64,000 nucleotides of DNA from Panorpa germanica. Its lineage: Eukaryota > Arthropoda > Insecta > Mecoptera > Panorpidae. The position numbers and the translations under genes are program-made. The DNA lies in assembly GCA_963678705.1 (NCBI GenBank), contig OY783223.1:8216721-8280720 (forward strand), read 5' to 3'. Under the pieces are notes generated by a model that was given only the letters and a program-made list of their open reading frames with translations, was not told where the DNA came from and did no database searches. Of this stretch, positions 1 to 13,664 are shown piece by piece. How positions within the stretch are numbered: the first letter of the stretch is position 1; every line of letters starts with the position of its first letter.

Positions 1-773
1 GGGTGCACCAAATACGGCTGTTTAAATTACTTTAAGTTGTTCTCTTTTTAGTTTCTAAATATAGTAAGTATTGCGGATATTTAAATATGATTCTCAGTTT
101 TAAAATCAATATAAAAAACTACGTTAGAAAACATGTTTAATTTGTCAAAATAGAAAATTGATTTTTTATCAAATTTTTAAAGGTTATACTCTTGTTAATT
201 TCATAAAAATTCAAAATTTTTTTTTGTTTATTTTAGAATGGTTATTGACGTATTTTTTCACGCTGATTTCAAATCTGAAGTTTGTTTTTTTGTAGGTCTC
301 TCGCTTTTCGAGATAACGGCATGTTTCGGCCTAAATAATAAAGATGTTTAAAAATGGATTTCATTTTTGAAAGCAGCATAAAAAACTACGTTCGAATATA
401 TCTTTTATTTGTCAAAACAAAAAATTGATTTTTTATCGAATTTTTAAAGGTTATACTCTTGTAAATTTCATAAAAATTAAACTTTTTATTTTGTTTATTT
501 TAAAATGGTTATTGACGTACTTTTTCACGCTGATTTCAAATCTGAAGTTTGTTTTTTTGTAGGTCTCTCTCTTTTCGAGATATCGGCATGTTTGGGCATA
601 AATAATAGAGATATTTAAAAATGGATTTCATTTTTGAAATCAGCATAAAAAACTACGTTCGAAAACATCTTTTATTTGTCAAAAGGAGAAACGGTTTTTT
701 ATCAAATTTTTAAAGGTTATAAATAGTATACTCTTGTTAATTTCATAAAAATCGCAGTACCAATTTCATAAAA

Positions 774-1272
774 CGGGGTGCACCAAGTACGGCTGTTTAA
801 ATTACTTTAAGTTGTTCTCTTTTTAGTTTCTAAATATAGTAAGTATTGCGGATATTTAAATATGATTCTCAGTTTTAAAATCAATATAAAAAACTACGTT
901 AGAAAACATGTTTAATTTGTCAAAATAGAAAATTGATTTTTTATCAAATTTTTAAAGGTTATACTCTTGTTAATTTCATAAAAATTAAACTTTTTATTTT
1001 GTTTATTTTAGAATGGTTATTGACGTACTTTTTCACGCTGATTTCAAATCTGAAGTTTGTTTTTTTGTAGGTCTCTCTCTTTTCGAGATATCGGCATGTT
1101 TGGGCATAAATAATAGAGATATTTAAAAATGGATTTCATTTTTGAAATCAGCATAAAAAACTACGTTCGAAAACATCTTTTATTTGTCAAAAGGAAAAAC
1201 GGTTTTTTATCAAATTTTTAAAGGTTACACTCTTGTTAATTTCATAAAAATCGCAGTACGAATTTCATAAAA
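774..1272 (+). repeat. Representative long satellite monomer (499 bp)
   Basis: This unit runs from one CGGGGTGCA anchor to the next. It has two related parts, each ending in the same stretch (ATCAAATTTTTAAAGG through ACTCTTGTTAATTTCAT). Part A carries the anchor and the ACGTTAGAAAACATG segment. Part B carries the TTTTCACGCTGATTTC segment, the TTCGAGATATCGGCATG segment and the ACGTTCGAAAACATC segment. The right halves of A and B are clearly homologous over about 130 bp, which suggests the long unit arose by duplication and divergence of a shorter ancestor. Confidence 0.9.
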
Positions 1273-2643
1273 CGGGGTGCAATAAGTACGGCTGTTTAAA
1301 TTACTTTAAGTTGTTCTCTTTTTAGTTTCTAAATATAGTAAGTATTGCGGATATTTAAATATGATTCTCAGTTTTAAAATCAATATAAAAAACTACGTTA
1401 GAAAACATGTTTAATTTGTCAAAATAGAAAATTGATTTTTTATCAAATTTTTAAAGGTTATACTCTTGTTAATTTCATAAAAATTAAACTTTTTATTTTG
1501 TTTATTTTAGAATGGTTATTGACGTACTTTTTCACGCTGATTTCAAATCTGAAGTTTGTTTTTTGTAGGTCTCTCTCTTTTCGAGATATCGGCATGTTTG
1601 GGCATAAATAATAGAGATATTTAAAAATGGATTTCATTTTTGAAATCAGCATAAAAAACTACGTTCGAAAACATCTTTTATTTGTCAAAAGGAAAAACGG
1701 TTTTTTATCAAATTTTTAAAGGTTATACTCTTGTTAATTTCATAAAAATCGCAGTACGAATTTCATAAAACGGGGTGCACCAAGTACGGCTGTTTAAATT
1801 ACTTTAAGTTGTTCTCTTTTTAGTTTCTAAATATAGTAAGTATTGCGGATATTTAAATATGATTCTCAGTTTTAAAATCAATATAAAAAACTACGTTAGA
1901 AAACATGTTTAATTTGTCAAAATAGAAAATTGATTTTTTATCAAATTTTTAAAGGTTATACTCTTGTTAATTTCATAAAAATTCAACTTTTTATTTTGTT
2001 TATTTTAGAATGGTTATTGACGTACTTTTTCACGCTGATTTCAAATCTGAAGTTTGTTTTTTTGTAGGTCTCTCTCTTTTCGAGATATCGGCATGTTAGG
2101 GCATAAATAATAGAGATATTTAAAAATGGATTTCATTTTTGAAATCATCGTAAAAAACTACGTTAGAAAACATGTTTTGTTTGCCAAAAGGAAAAACGGT
2201 TTTTTATCAAATTTTTAAAGGTTATACTCTTGTTAATTTTATAAAAATAGAAGTATGAATTTTATAAAACGGGGTGCACTAAGTACGGCTGTTTAAATTA
2301 CTTTAAGTTGTTCTCTTTTTAGTTTCTAAATATAGTAAGTATTGCGGATATTTAAATATGATTCTCAGTTTTAAAATCAATATAAAAAACTACGTTAGAA
2401 AACATGTTTAATTTGTCAAAATAGAAAATTGATTTTTTATCAAATTTTTAAAGGTTAACTCTTGGTAATTTCATAAAAATTAAACTTTTTATTTTGTCTA
2501 TTTTAGAATGGTTATTGACGTACTTTTTCACGCTGATTACAAATCTGAAATTTGTTTTTTGGTAAGTGTCTCGGTTTTCGAAATATCGGCATGTTTAGGC
2601 ATAAATAATAGAGATATTTAAAAATGGATTTCATTTTTGAAAT

Positions 2644-2910
2644 CAGCATAAAAAACTACGTTCGAATACATCTTTTATTTGTCAAAACAAAAAATTGATT
2701 TTTTATCGAATTTTTAAAGGTTATACTCTTGTAAATTTCATAAAAATTAAACTTTTTATTTTGTTTATTTTAGAATGGTTATTGACGTACTTTTTCACGC
2801 TGATTTCAAATCTGAAGTTTGTTTTTTTGTAGGTCTCTCGCTTTTCGAGATAACGGCATGTTTCGGCCTAAATAATAAAGATGTTTAAAAATGGATTTCA
2901 TTTTTGAAAT
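2644..2910 (+). repeat. Representative short satellite monomer (267 bp)
   Basis: From one CAGCATAAAA to the next is exactly 267 bp, with no CGGGGTGCA segment. It equals part B of the long monomer. The 232-bp difference between forms is bounded by the shared AAAGGTTATACTCTTG stretch, so unequal exchange or deletion between these internal direct repeats would interconvert the two forms. Short units carry their own diagnostic changes, for example AACGGCATGTTTCGGCC in place of ATCGGCATGTTTGGGC. Confidence 0.88.
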
Positions 2911-5900
2911 CAGCATAAAAAACTACGTTCGAATACATCTTTTATTTGTCAAAACAAAAAATTGATTTTTTATCGAATTTTTAAAGGTTATACTCTTGTA
3001 AATTTCATAAAAATTAAACTTTTTATTTTGTTTATTTTAGAATGGTTATTGACGTACTTTTTCACGCTGATTTCAAATCTAAAGTTTGTTTTTTTGTAGG
3101 TCTCTCTCTTTTCGAGATATCGGCATGTTTGGGCATAAATAATAGAGATATTTAAAAATGGATTTCATTTTTGAAATCATCGTAAAAAACTACGTTAGAA
3201 AACATGTTTTGTTTGCCAAAAGGAAAAACGGTTTTTTATCAAATTTTTAAAGGTTATACTCTTGTTAATTTTATAAAAATAGAAGTATGAATTTCATAAA
3301 CCGGGGTGCACCAAGTACGGCTGTTTAAATTACTTTAAGTTGTTCTCTTTTTAGTTTCTAAATATAGTATGTATTGCGGATATTTAAATATGATTCTCAG
3401 TTTTAAAATAAATATAAAAAACTACGTTAGAAAACATGTTTAATTTGTCAAAATAGAAAATTGATTTTTTATCAAATTTTTAAAGGTTATACTCTTGTTA
3501 ATTTCATAAAAATTAAACTTTTTATTTTGTTTATTTTAGAATGGTTATTGATGTACTTTTTCACGCTGATTTCAAATCTGAAATTTGTTTTTTGGTAGGT
3601 GTCTCGGTTTTCGAGATATCGGCATGTTAGGGCATAAATAATAGAGATATTTAAAAATGGATTTCATTTTTGAAATCATCGTAAAAAACTACGTTCGAAT
3701 ATATCTTTTATTTGTCAAAACAAGAAATTGATTTTTTATCGAATTTTTAAAGGTTATACTCTTGTAAATTTCATAAAAATTAAACTTTTTATTTTGTTTA
3801 TTTTAGAATGGTTATTGACGTACTTCTTCACGCTGATTTCAAATCTGAAGTTTGTTTTTTTGTAGGTCTCTCTCTTTTCGAGATATCGGCATGTTTGGGC
3901 ATAAATAATAGAGATATTTAAAAATGGATTTCATTTTTGAAATCAGCATAAAAAACTACGTTCGAAAACATCTTTTATTTGTCAAAAGGAAAAACGGTTT
4001 TTTATCAAATTTTTAAAGGTTATACTCTTGTTAATTTCATAAAAATCGCAGTACGAATTTCATAAAACGGGGTGCACCAAGTACGGCTGTTTAAATTACT
4101 TTAAGTTGTTCTCTTTTTAGTTTCTAAATATAGTAAGTATTGCGGATATTTAAATATGATTCTCAGTTTTAAAATCAATATAAAAAACTACGTTAGAAAA
4201 CATGTTTAATTTGTCAAAATAGAAAATTGATTTTTTATCAAATTTTTAAAGGTTATACTCTTGTTAATTTCATAAAAATTCAACTTTTTATTTTGTTTAT
4301 TTTAGAATGGTTATTGACGTACTTTTTCACGCTGATTTCAAATCTGAAGTTTGTTTTTTTGTAGGTCTCTCTCTTTTCGAGATATTTAAAAATGGATTTC
4401 ATTTTTGAAATCAGCATAAAAAACTACGTTCGAAAACATCTTTTATTTGTCAAAAGGAAAAACGGTTTTTTATCAAATTTTTAAAGGTTATACTCTTGTT
4501 AATTTCATAAAAATCGCAGTACGAATTTCATAAAACGGGGTGCACCAAGTACGGCTGTTTAAATTACTTTAAGTTGTTCTCTTTTTAGTTTCTAAATATA
4601 GTAAGTATTGCGGATATTTAAATATGATTCTCAGTTTTAAAATCAATATAAAAAACTACGTTAGAAAACATGTTTAATTTGTCAAAATAGAAAATTGATT
4701 TTTTATCAAATTTTTAAAGGTTATACTCTTGGTAATTTCATAAAAATTAAACTTTTTATTTTGTCTATTTTAGAATGGTTATTGACGTACTTTTTCACGC
4801 TGATTACAAATCTGAAATTTGTTTTTTGGTAAGTGTCTCGGTTTTCGAAATATCGGCATGTTTAGGCATAAATAATAGAGATATTTAAAAATGGATTTCA
4901 TTTTTGAAATCAGCATAAAAAACTACGTTCGAATACATCTTTTATTTGTCAAAACAAAAAATTGATTTTTTATCGAATTTTTAAAGGTTATACTCTTGTA
5001 AATTTCATAAAAATTAAACTTTTTATTTTGTTTATTTTAGAATGGTTATTGACGTACTTTTTCACGCTGATTTCAAATCTGAAGTTTGTTTTTTTGTAGG
5101 TCTCTCGCTTTTCGAGATAACGGCATGTTTCGGCCTAAATAATAAAGATGTTTAAAAATGGATTTCATTTTTGAAATCAGCATAAAAAACTACGTTCGAA
5201 TACATCTTTTATTTGTCAAAACAAAAAATTGATTTTTATCGAATTTTTAAAGGTTATACTCTTGTAAATTTCATAAAAATTAAACTTTTTATTTTGTTTA
5301 TTTTAGAATGGTTATTGACGTACTTTTTCACGCTGATTTCAAATCTGAAGTTTGTTTTTTTGTAGGTCTCTCTCTTTTCGAGATATCGGCATGTTTGGGC
5401 ATAAATAATAGAGATATTTAAAAATGGATTTCATTTTTGAAATCATCGTAAAAAACTACGTTAGAAAACATGTTTTGTTTGCCAAAAGGAAAAACGGTTT
5501 TTTATCAAATTTTTAAAGGTTATACTCTTGTTAATTTTATAAAAATAGAAGTATGAATTTCATAAACCGGGGTGCACCAAGTACGGCTGTTTAAATTACT
5601 TTAAGTTGTTCTCTTTTTAGTTTCTAAATATAGTATGTATTGCGGATATTTAAATATGATTCTCAGTTTTAAAATAAATATAAAAAACTACGTTAGAAAA
5701 CATGTTTAATTTGTCAAAATAGAAAATTGATTTTTTATCAAATTTTTAAAGGTTATACTCTTGTTAATTTCATAAAAATTAAACTTTTTATTTTGTTTAT
5801 TTTAGAATGGTTATTGACGTACTTTTTCACGCTGATTTCAAATCTGAAGTTTGTTTTTTTGTAGGTCTGTCGCTTTTCGAGATAACGGCATGTTTCGGCC

Positions 5901-8900
5901 TAAATAATAAAGATGTTTAAAAATGGATTTCATTTTTGAAATCAGCATAAAAAACTACGTTCGAATACATCTTTTATTTGTCAAAACAAAAAATTGATTT
6001 TTTATCGAATTTTTAAAGGTTATACTCTTGTAAATTTCATAAAAATTAAACTTTTTATTTTGTTTATTTTAGAATGGTTATTGACGTACTTTTTCACGCT
6101 GATTTCAAATCTGAAGTTTGTTTTTTTGTAGGTCTCTCTCTTTTCGAGATATCGGCATGTTTGGGCATAAATAATAAAGATATTTAAAAATGGATTTCAT
6201 TTTTGAAATCAGCATAAAAAACTACGTTCGAAAACATCTTTTATTTGTCAAAAGGAAAAACGGTTTTTTATCAAATTTTTAAAGGTTACACTCTTGTTAA
6301 TTTCATAAAAATCGCAGTACGAATTTCATAAAACGGGGTGCAATAAGTACGGCTGTTTAAATTACTTTAAGTTGTTCTCTTTTTAGTTTCTAAATATAGT
6401 AAGTATTGCGGATATTTAAATATGATTCTCAGTTTTAAAATCAATATAAAAAACTACGTTAGAAAACATGTTTAATTTGTCAAAATAGAAAATTGATTTT
6501 TTATCAAATTTTTAAAGGTTATACTCTTGTTAATTTCATAAAAATTAAACTTTTTATTTTGTTTATTTTAGAATGGTTATTGATGTACTTTTTCACGCTG
6601 ATTTCAAATCTGAAATTTGTTTTTTGGTAGGTGTCTCGGTTTTCGAGATATCGGCATGTTAGGGCATAAATAATAGAGATATTTAAAAATGGATTTCATT
6701 TTTGAAATCAGCATAAAAAACTACGTTCGAAAACATCTTTTATTTGTCAAAAGGAGAAACGGTTTTTTATCAAATTTTTAAAGGTTATACTCTTGTTAAT
6801 TTCATAAAAATCGCAGTACCAATTTCATAAAACGGGGTGCACCAAGTACGGCTGTTTAAATTACTTTAAGTTGTTCTCTTTTTAGTTTCTAAATATAGTA
6901 AGTATTGCGGATATTTAAATATGATTCTCAGTTTTAAAATCAATATAAAAAACTACGTTAGAAAACATGTTTAATTTGTCAAAATAGAAAATTGATTTTT
7001 TATCAAATTTTTAAAGGTTATACTCTTGTTAATTTCATAAAAATTAAACTTTTTATTTTGTTTATTTTAGAATGGTTATTGATGTACTTTTTCACGCTGA
7101 TTTCAAATCTGAAATTTGTTTTTTGGTAGGTGTCTCGGTTTTCGAGATATCGGCATGTTAGGGCATAAATAATAGAGATATTTAAAAATGGATTTCATTT
7201 TTGAAATCAGCATAAAAAACTACGTTCGAATATATCTTTTATTTGTCAAAACAAAAAATTGATTTTTTATCGAATTTTTAAAGGTTATACTCTTGTAAAT
7301 TTCATAAAAATTAAACTTTTTATTTTGCTTATTTTAGAATGGTTATTGACGTACTTTTTCACGCTGATTTCAAATCTGAAGTTTGTTTTTTTGTAGGTCT
7401 CTCTCTTTTCGAGATATCGGCATGTTTGGGCATAAATAATAGAGATATTTAAAAATGGATTTCATTTTTGAAATCATCGTAAAAAACTACGTTAGAAAAC
7501 ATGTTTTGTTTGCCAAAAGGAAAAACGGTTTTTTATCAAATTTTTAAAGGTTATACTCTTGTTATTTTATAAAAATAGAAGTATGAATTTCATAAAACGG
7601 GGTGCACCAAGTACGGCTGTTTAAATTACTTTAAGTTGTTCTCTTTTTAGTTTCTAAATATAGTAAGTATTGCGGATATTTAAATATGATTCTCAGTTTT
7701 AAAATCAATATAAAAAACTACGTTAGAAAACATGTTTAATTTGTCAAAATAGAAAATTGATTTTTTATCAAATTTTTAAAGGTTATACTCTTGTTAATTT
7801 CATAAAAATTCAAAATTTTTTTTTGTTTATTTTAGAATGGTTATTGACGTACTTTTTCACGCTGATTTCAAATCTGAAGTTTGTTTTTTTGTAGGTCTCT
7901 CGCTTTTCGAGATAACGGCATGTTTCGGCCTAAATAATAAAGATGTTTAAAAATGGATTTCATTTTTGAAAGCAGCATAAAAAACTACGTTCGAATATAT
8001 CTTTTATTTGTCAAAACAAAAAATTGATTTTTTATCGAATTTTTAAAGGTTATAATACTCTTGTAAATTTCATAAAAACTAAACTTTTTATTTTGTTTAT
8101 TTTAAAATGGTTATTGACGTACTTTTTCACGCTGATTTCAAATCTGAAGTTTGTTTTTTTGTAGGTCTCTCTCTTTTCGAGATATCGGCATGTTTGGGCA
8201 TAAATAATAGAGATATTTAAAAATGGATTTCATTTTTGAAATCATCGTAAAAAACTACGTTAGAAAACATGTTTTGTTTGCCAAAAGGAAAAACGGTTTT
8301 TTATCAAATTTTTAAAGGTTATACTCTTGTTAATTTTATAAAAATAGAAGTATGAATTTCATAAACCGGGGTGCACCAAGTACGGCTGTTTAAATTACTT
8401 TAAGTTGTTCTCTTTTTAGTTTCTAAATATAGTATGTATTGCGGATATTTAAATATGATTCTCAGTTTTAAAATCAATATAAAAAACTACGTTAGAAAAC
8501 ATGTTTAATTTGTCAAAATAGAAAATTGATTTTTTATCAAATTTTTAAAGGTTAACTCTTGGTAATTTCATAAAAATTAAACTTTTTATTTTGTCTATTT
8601 TAGAATGGTTATTGACGTACTTTTTCACGCTGATTTCAAATCTGAAGTTTGTTTTTTTGTAGGTCTCTCTCTTTTCGAGATATCGGCATGTTTGGGCATA
8701 AATAATAGAGATATTTAAAAATGGATTTCATTTTTGAAATCAGCATAAAAAACTACGTTCGAAAACATCTTTTATTTGTCAAAAGGAAAAACGGTTTTTT
8801 ATCAAATTTTTAAAGGTTACACTCTTGTTAATTTCATAAAAATCGCAGTACGAATTTCATAAAACGGGGTGCAATAAGTACGGCTGTTTAAATTACTTTA

Positions 8901-11900
8901 AGTTGTTCTCTTTTTAGTTTCTAAATATAGTAAGTATTGCGGATATTTAAATATGATTCTCAGTTTTAAAATCAATATAAAAAACTACGTTAGAAAACAT
9001 GTTTAATTTGTCAAAATAGAAAATTGATTTTTTATCAAATTTTTAAAGGTTATACTCTTGTTAATTTCATAAAAATTAAACTTTTTATTTTGTTTATTTT
9101 AGAATGGTTATTGACGTACTTTTTCACGCTGATTTCAAATCTGAAGTTTGTTTTTTTGTAGGTCTCTCTCTTTTCGAGATATTTAAAAATGGATTTCATT
9201 TTTGAAATCAGCATAAAAAACTACGTTCGAAAACATCTTTTATTTGTCAAAAGGAAAAACGGTTTTTTATCAAATTTTTAAAGGTTATACTCTTGTTAAT
9301 TTCATAAAAATCGCAGTACGAATTTCATAAAACGGGGTGCACCAAGTACGGCTGTTTAAATTACTTTAAGTTGTTCTCTTTTTAGTTTCTAAATATAGTA
9401 AGTATTGCGGATATTTAAATATGATTCTCAGTTTTAAAATCAATATAAAAAACTACGTTAGAAAACATGTTTAATTTGTCAAAATAGAAAATTGATTTTT
9501 TATCAAATTTTTAAAGGTTATACTCTTGTTAATTTCATAAAAATTCAACTTTTTATTTTGTTTATTTTAGAATGGTTATTGACGTACTTTTTCACGCTGA
9601 TTTCAAATCTGAAGTTTGTTTTTTTGTAGGTCTCTCTCTTTTCGAGATATCGGCATGTTAGGGCATAAATAATAGAGATATTTAAAAATGGATTTCATTT
9701 TTGAAATCATCGTAAAAAACTACGTTAGAAAACATGTTTTGTTTGCCAAAAGGAAAAACGGTTTTTTATCAAATTTTTAAAGGTTATACTCTTGTTAATT
9801 TTATAAAAATAGAAGTATGAATTTTATAAAACGGGGTGCACTAAGTACGGCTGTTTAAATTACTTTAAGTTGTTCTCTTTTTAGTTTCTAAATATAGTAA
9901 GTATTGCGGATATTTAAATATGATTCTCAGTTTTAAAATCAATATAAAAAACTACGTTAGAAAACATGTTTAATTTGTCAAAATAGAAAATTGATTTTTT
10001 ATCAAATTTTTAAAGGTTATACTCTTGGTAATTTCATAAAAATTAAACTTTTTATTTTGTCTATTTTAGAATGGTTATTGACGTATTTTTTCACGCTGAT
10101 TACAAATCTGAAATTTGTTTTTTGGTAAGTGTCTCGGTTTTCGAAATATCGGCATGTTTGGGCATAAATAATAGAGATATTTAAAAATGGATTTCATTTT
10201 TGAAATCAGCATAAAAAACTACGTTCGAATACATCTTTTATTTGTCAAAACAAAAAATTGATTTTTTATCGAATTTTTAAAGGTTATACTCTTGTAAATT
10301 TCATAAAAATTAAACTTTTTATTTTGTTTATTTTAGAATGGTTATTGACGTACTTTTTCACGCTGATTTCAAATCTGAAGTTTGTTTTTTTGTAGGTCTC
10401 TCGCTTTTCGAGATAACGGCATGTTTCGGCCTAAATAATAAAGATGTTTAAAAATGGATTTCATTTTTGAAATCAGCATAAAATACTACGTTCGAATACA
10501 TCTTTTATTTGTCAAAACAAAAAATTGATTTTTTATCGAATTTTTAAAGGTTATACTCTTGTAAATTTCATAAAAATTAAACTTTTTATTTTGTTTATTT
10601 TAGAATGGTTATTGACGTACTTTTTCACGCTGATTTCAAATCTGAAGTTTGTTTTTTTGTAGGTCTCTCGCTTTTCGAGATAACGGCATGTTTCGGCCTA
10701 AATAATAAAGATGTTTAAAAATGGATTTCATTTTTGAAATCAGCATAAAAAACTACGTTCGAATACTTTTTTTATTTGTCAAAACAAAAAATTGATTTTT
10801 TATCGAATTTTTAAAGGTTATACTCTTGTAAATTTCATAAAAATTAAACTTTTTATTTTGTTTATTTTAGAATGGTTATTGACGTACTTTTTCACGCTGA
10901 TTTCAAATCTGAAGTTTGTTTTTTTGTAGGTCTCTCTCTTTTCGAGATGTCGGCATGTTTGGGCATAAATAATAGAGATATTTAAAAATGGATTTCATTT
11001 TTGAAATCATCGTAAAAAACTACGTTAGAAAACATGTTTTGTTTGCCAAAAGGAAAAACGGTTTTTTATCAAATTTTTAAAGGTTATACTCTTGTTAATT
11101 TTATAAAAATAGAAGTATGAATTTCATAAACCGGGGTGCACCAAGTACGGCTGTTTAAATTACTTTTAGTTGTTCTCTTTTTAGTTTCTAAATATAGTAT
11201 GTATTGCGGATATTTAAATATGATTCTCAGTTTTAAAATAAATATAAAAAACTACGTTAGAAAACATGTTTAATTTGTCAAAATAGAAAATTGATTTTTT
11301 ATCAAATTTTTAAAGGTTATACTCTTGTTAATTTCATAAAAATTAAACTTTTTATTTTGTTTATTTTAGAATGGTTATTGATGTACTTTTTCACGCTGAT
11401 TTCAAATCTGAAATTTGTTTTTTGGTAGGTGTCTCGGTTTTCGAGATATCGGCATGTTAGGGCATAAATAATAGAGATATTTAAAAATGGATTTCATTTT
11501 TGAAATCATCGTAAAAAACTACGTTCGAATATATCTTTTATTTGTCAAAACAAGAAATTGATTTTTTATCGAATTTTTAAAGGTTATACTCTTGTAAATT
11601 TCATAAAAATTAAACTTTTTATTTTGTTTATTTTAGAATGGTTATTGACGTACTTTTTCACGCTGATTTCAAATCTGAAGTTTGTTTTTTTGTAGGTCTC
11701 TCTCTTTTCGAGATATCGGCATGTTTGGGCATAAATAATAGAGATATTTAAAAATGGATTTCATTTTTGAAATCAGCATAAAAAACTACGTTCGAAAACA
11801 TCTTTTATTTGTCAAAAGGAAAAACGGTTTTTTATCAAATTTTTAAAGGTTACACTCTTGTTAATTTCATAAAAATCGCAGTACGAATTTCATAAAACGG

Positions 11901-13664
11901 GGTGCAATAAGTACGGCTGTTTAAATTACTTTAAGTTGTTCTCTTTTTAGTTTCTAAATATAGTAAGTATTGCGGATATTTAAATATGATTCTCAGTTTT
12001 AAAATCAATATAAAAAACTACGTTAGAAAACATGTTTAATTTGTCAAAATAGAAAATTGATTTTTTATCAAATTTTTAAAGGTTATACTCTTGTTAATTT
12101 CATAAAAATTAAACTTTCTATTTTGTTTATTTTAGAATGGTTATTGACGTACTTTTTCACGCTGATTTCAAATCTGAAGTTTGTTTTTTTGTAGGTCTCT
12201 CTCTTTTCGAGATATCGGCATGTTTGGGCATAAATAATAGAGATATTTAAAAATGGATTTCATTTTTGAAATCATCGTAAAAAACTACGTTAGAAAACAT
12301 GTTTTGTTTGTCAAAAGGAGAAACGGTTTTTTATCAAATTTTTAAAGGTTATACTCTTGTTAATTTCATAAAAATCGCAGTACCAATTTCATAAAACGGG
12401 GTGCACCAAGTACGGCTGTTTAAATTACTTTAAGTTGTTCTCTTTTTAGTTTCTAAATATAGTAAGTATTGCGGATATTTAAATATGATTCTCAGTTTTA
12501 AAATCAATATAAAAAACTACGTTAGAAAACATGTTTAATTTGTCAAAATAGAAAATTGATTTTTTATCAAATTTTTAAAGGTTATACTCTTGTTAATTTC
12601 ATAAAAATTCAAAATTTTTTTTTGTTTATTTTAGAATGGTTATTGACGTACTTTTTCACGCTGATTTCAAATCTGAAGTTTGTTTTTTTGTAGGTCTCTC
12701 GCTTTTCGAGATAACGGCATGTTTCGGCCTAAATAATAAAGATGTTTAAAAATGGATTTCATTTTTGAAAGCAGCATAAAAAACTACGTTCGAATATATC
12801 TTTTATTTGTCAAAACAAAAAATTGATTTTTTATCGAATTTTTAAAGGTTATAATACTCTTGTAAATTTCATAAAAATTAAACTTTTTATTTTGTTTATT
12901 TTAAAATGGTTATTGACGTACTTTTTCACGCTGATTTCAAATCTGAAGTTTGTTTTTTTGTAGGTCTCTCTCTTTTCGAGATATCGGCATGTTTGGGCAT
13001 AAATAATAGAGATATTTAAAAATGGATTTCATTTTTGAAATCAGCATAAAAAACTACGTTCGAAAACATCTTTTATTTGTCAAAAGGAAAAACGGTTTTT
13101 TATCAAATTTTTAAAGGTTATACTCTTGTTAATTTCATAAAAATCGCAGTACGAATTTCATAAAACGGGGTGCAATAAGTACGGCTGTTTAAATTACTTT
13201 AAGTTGTTCTCTTTTTAGTTTCTAAATATAGTAAGTATTGCGGATATTTAAATATGATTCTCAGTTTTAAAATCAATATAAAAAACTACGTTAGAAAACA
13301 TGTTTAATTTGTCAAAATAGAAAATTGATTTTTTATCAAATTTTTAAAGGTTATACTCTTGTTAATTTCATAAAAATTAAACTTTTTATTTTGTTTATTT
13401 TAGAATGGTTATTGACGTACTTTTTCACGCTGATTTCAAATCTGAAGTTTGTTTTTTTGTAGGTCTCTCTCTTTTCGAGATATCGGCATGTTTGGGCATA
13501 AATAATAGAGATATTTAAAAATGGATTTCATTTTTGAAATCAGCATAAAAAACTACGTTCGAAAACATCTTTTATTTGTCAAAAGGAAAAACGGTTTTTT
13601 ATCAAATTTTTAAAGGTTATACTCTTGTTAATTTCATAAAAATCGCAGTACGAATTTCATAAAA

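Noticed and set aside
1583-1600. CENP-B-box-like motif (TTCGAGATATCGGC) in the satellite
   Set aside because: It resembles the box but the spacing is one base short and the final G-run is incomplete. Chance resemblance is likely.
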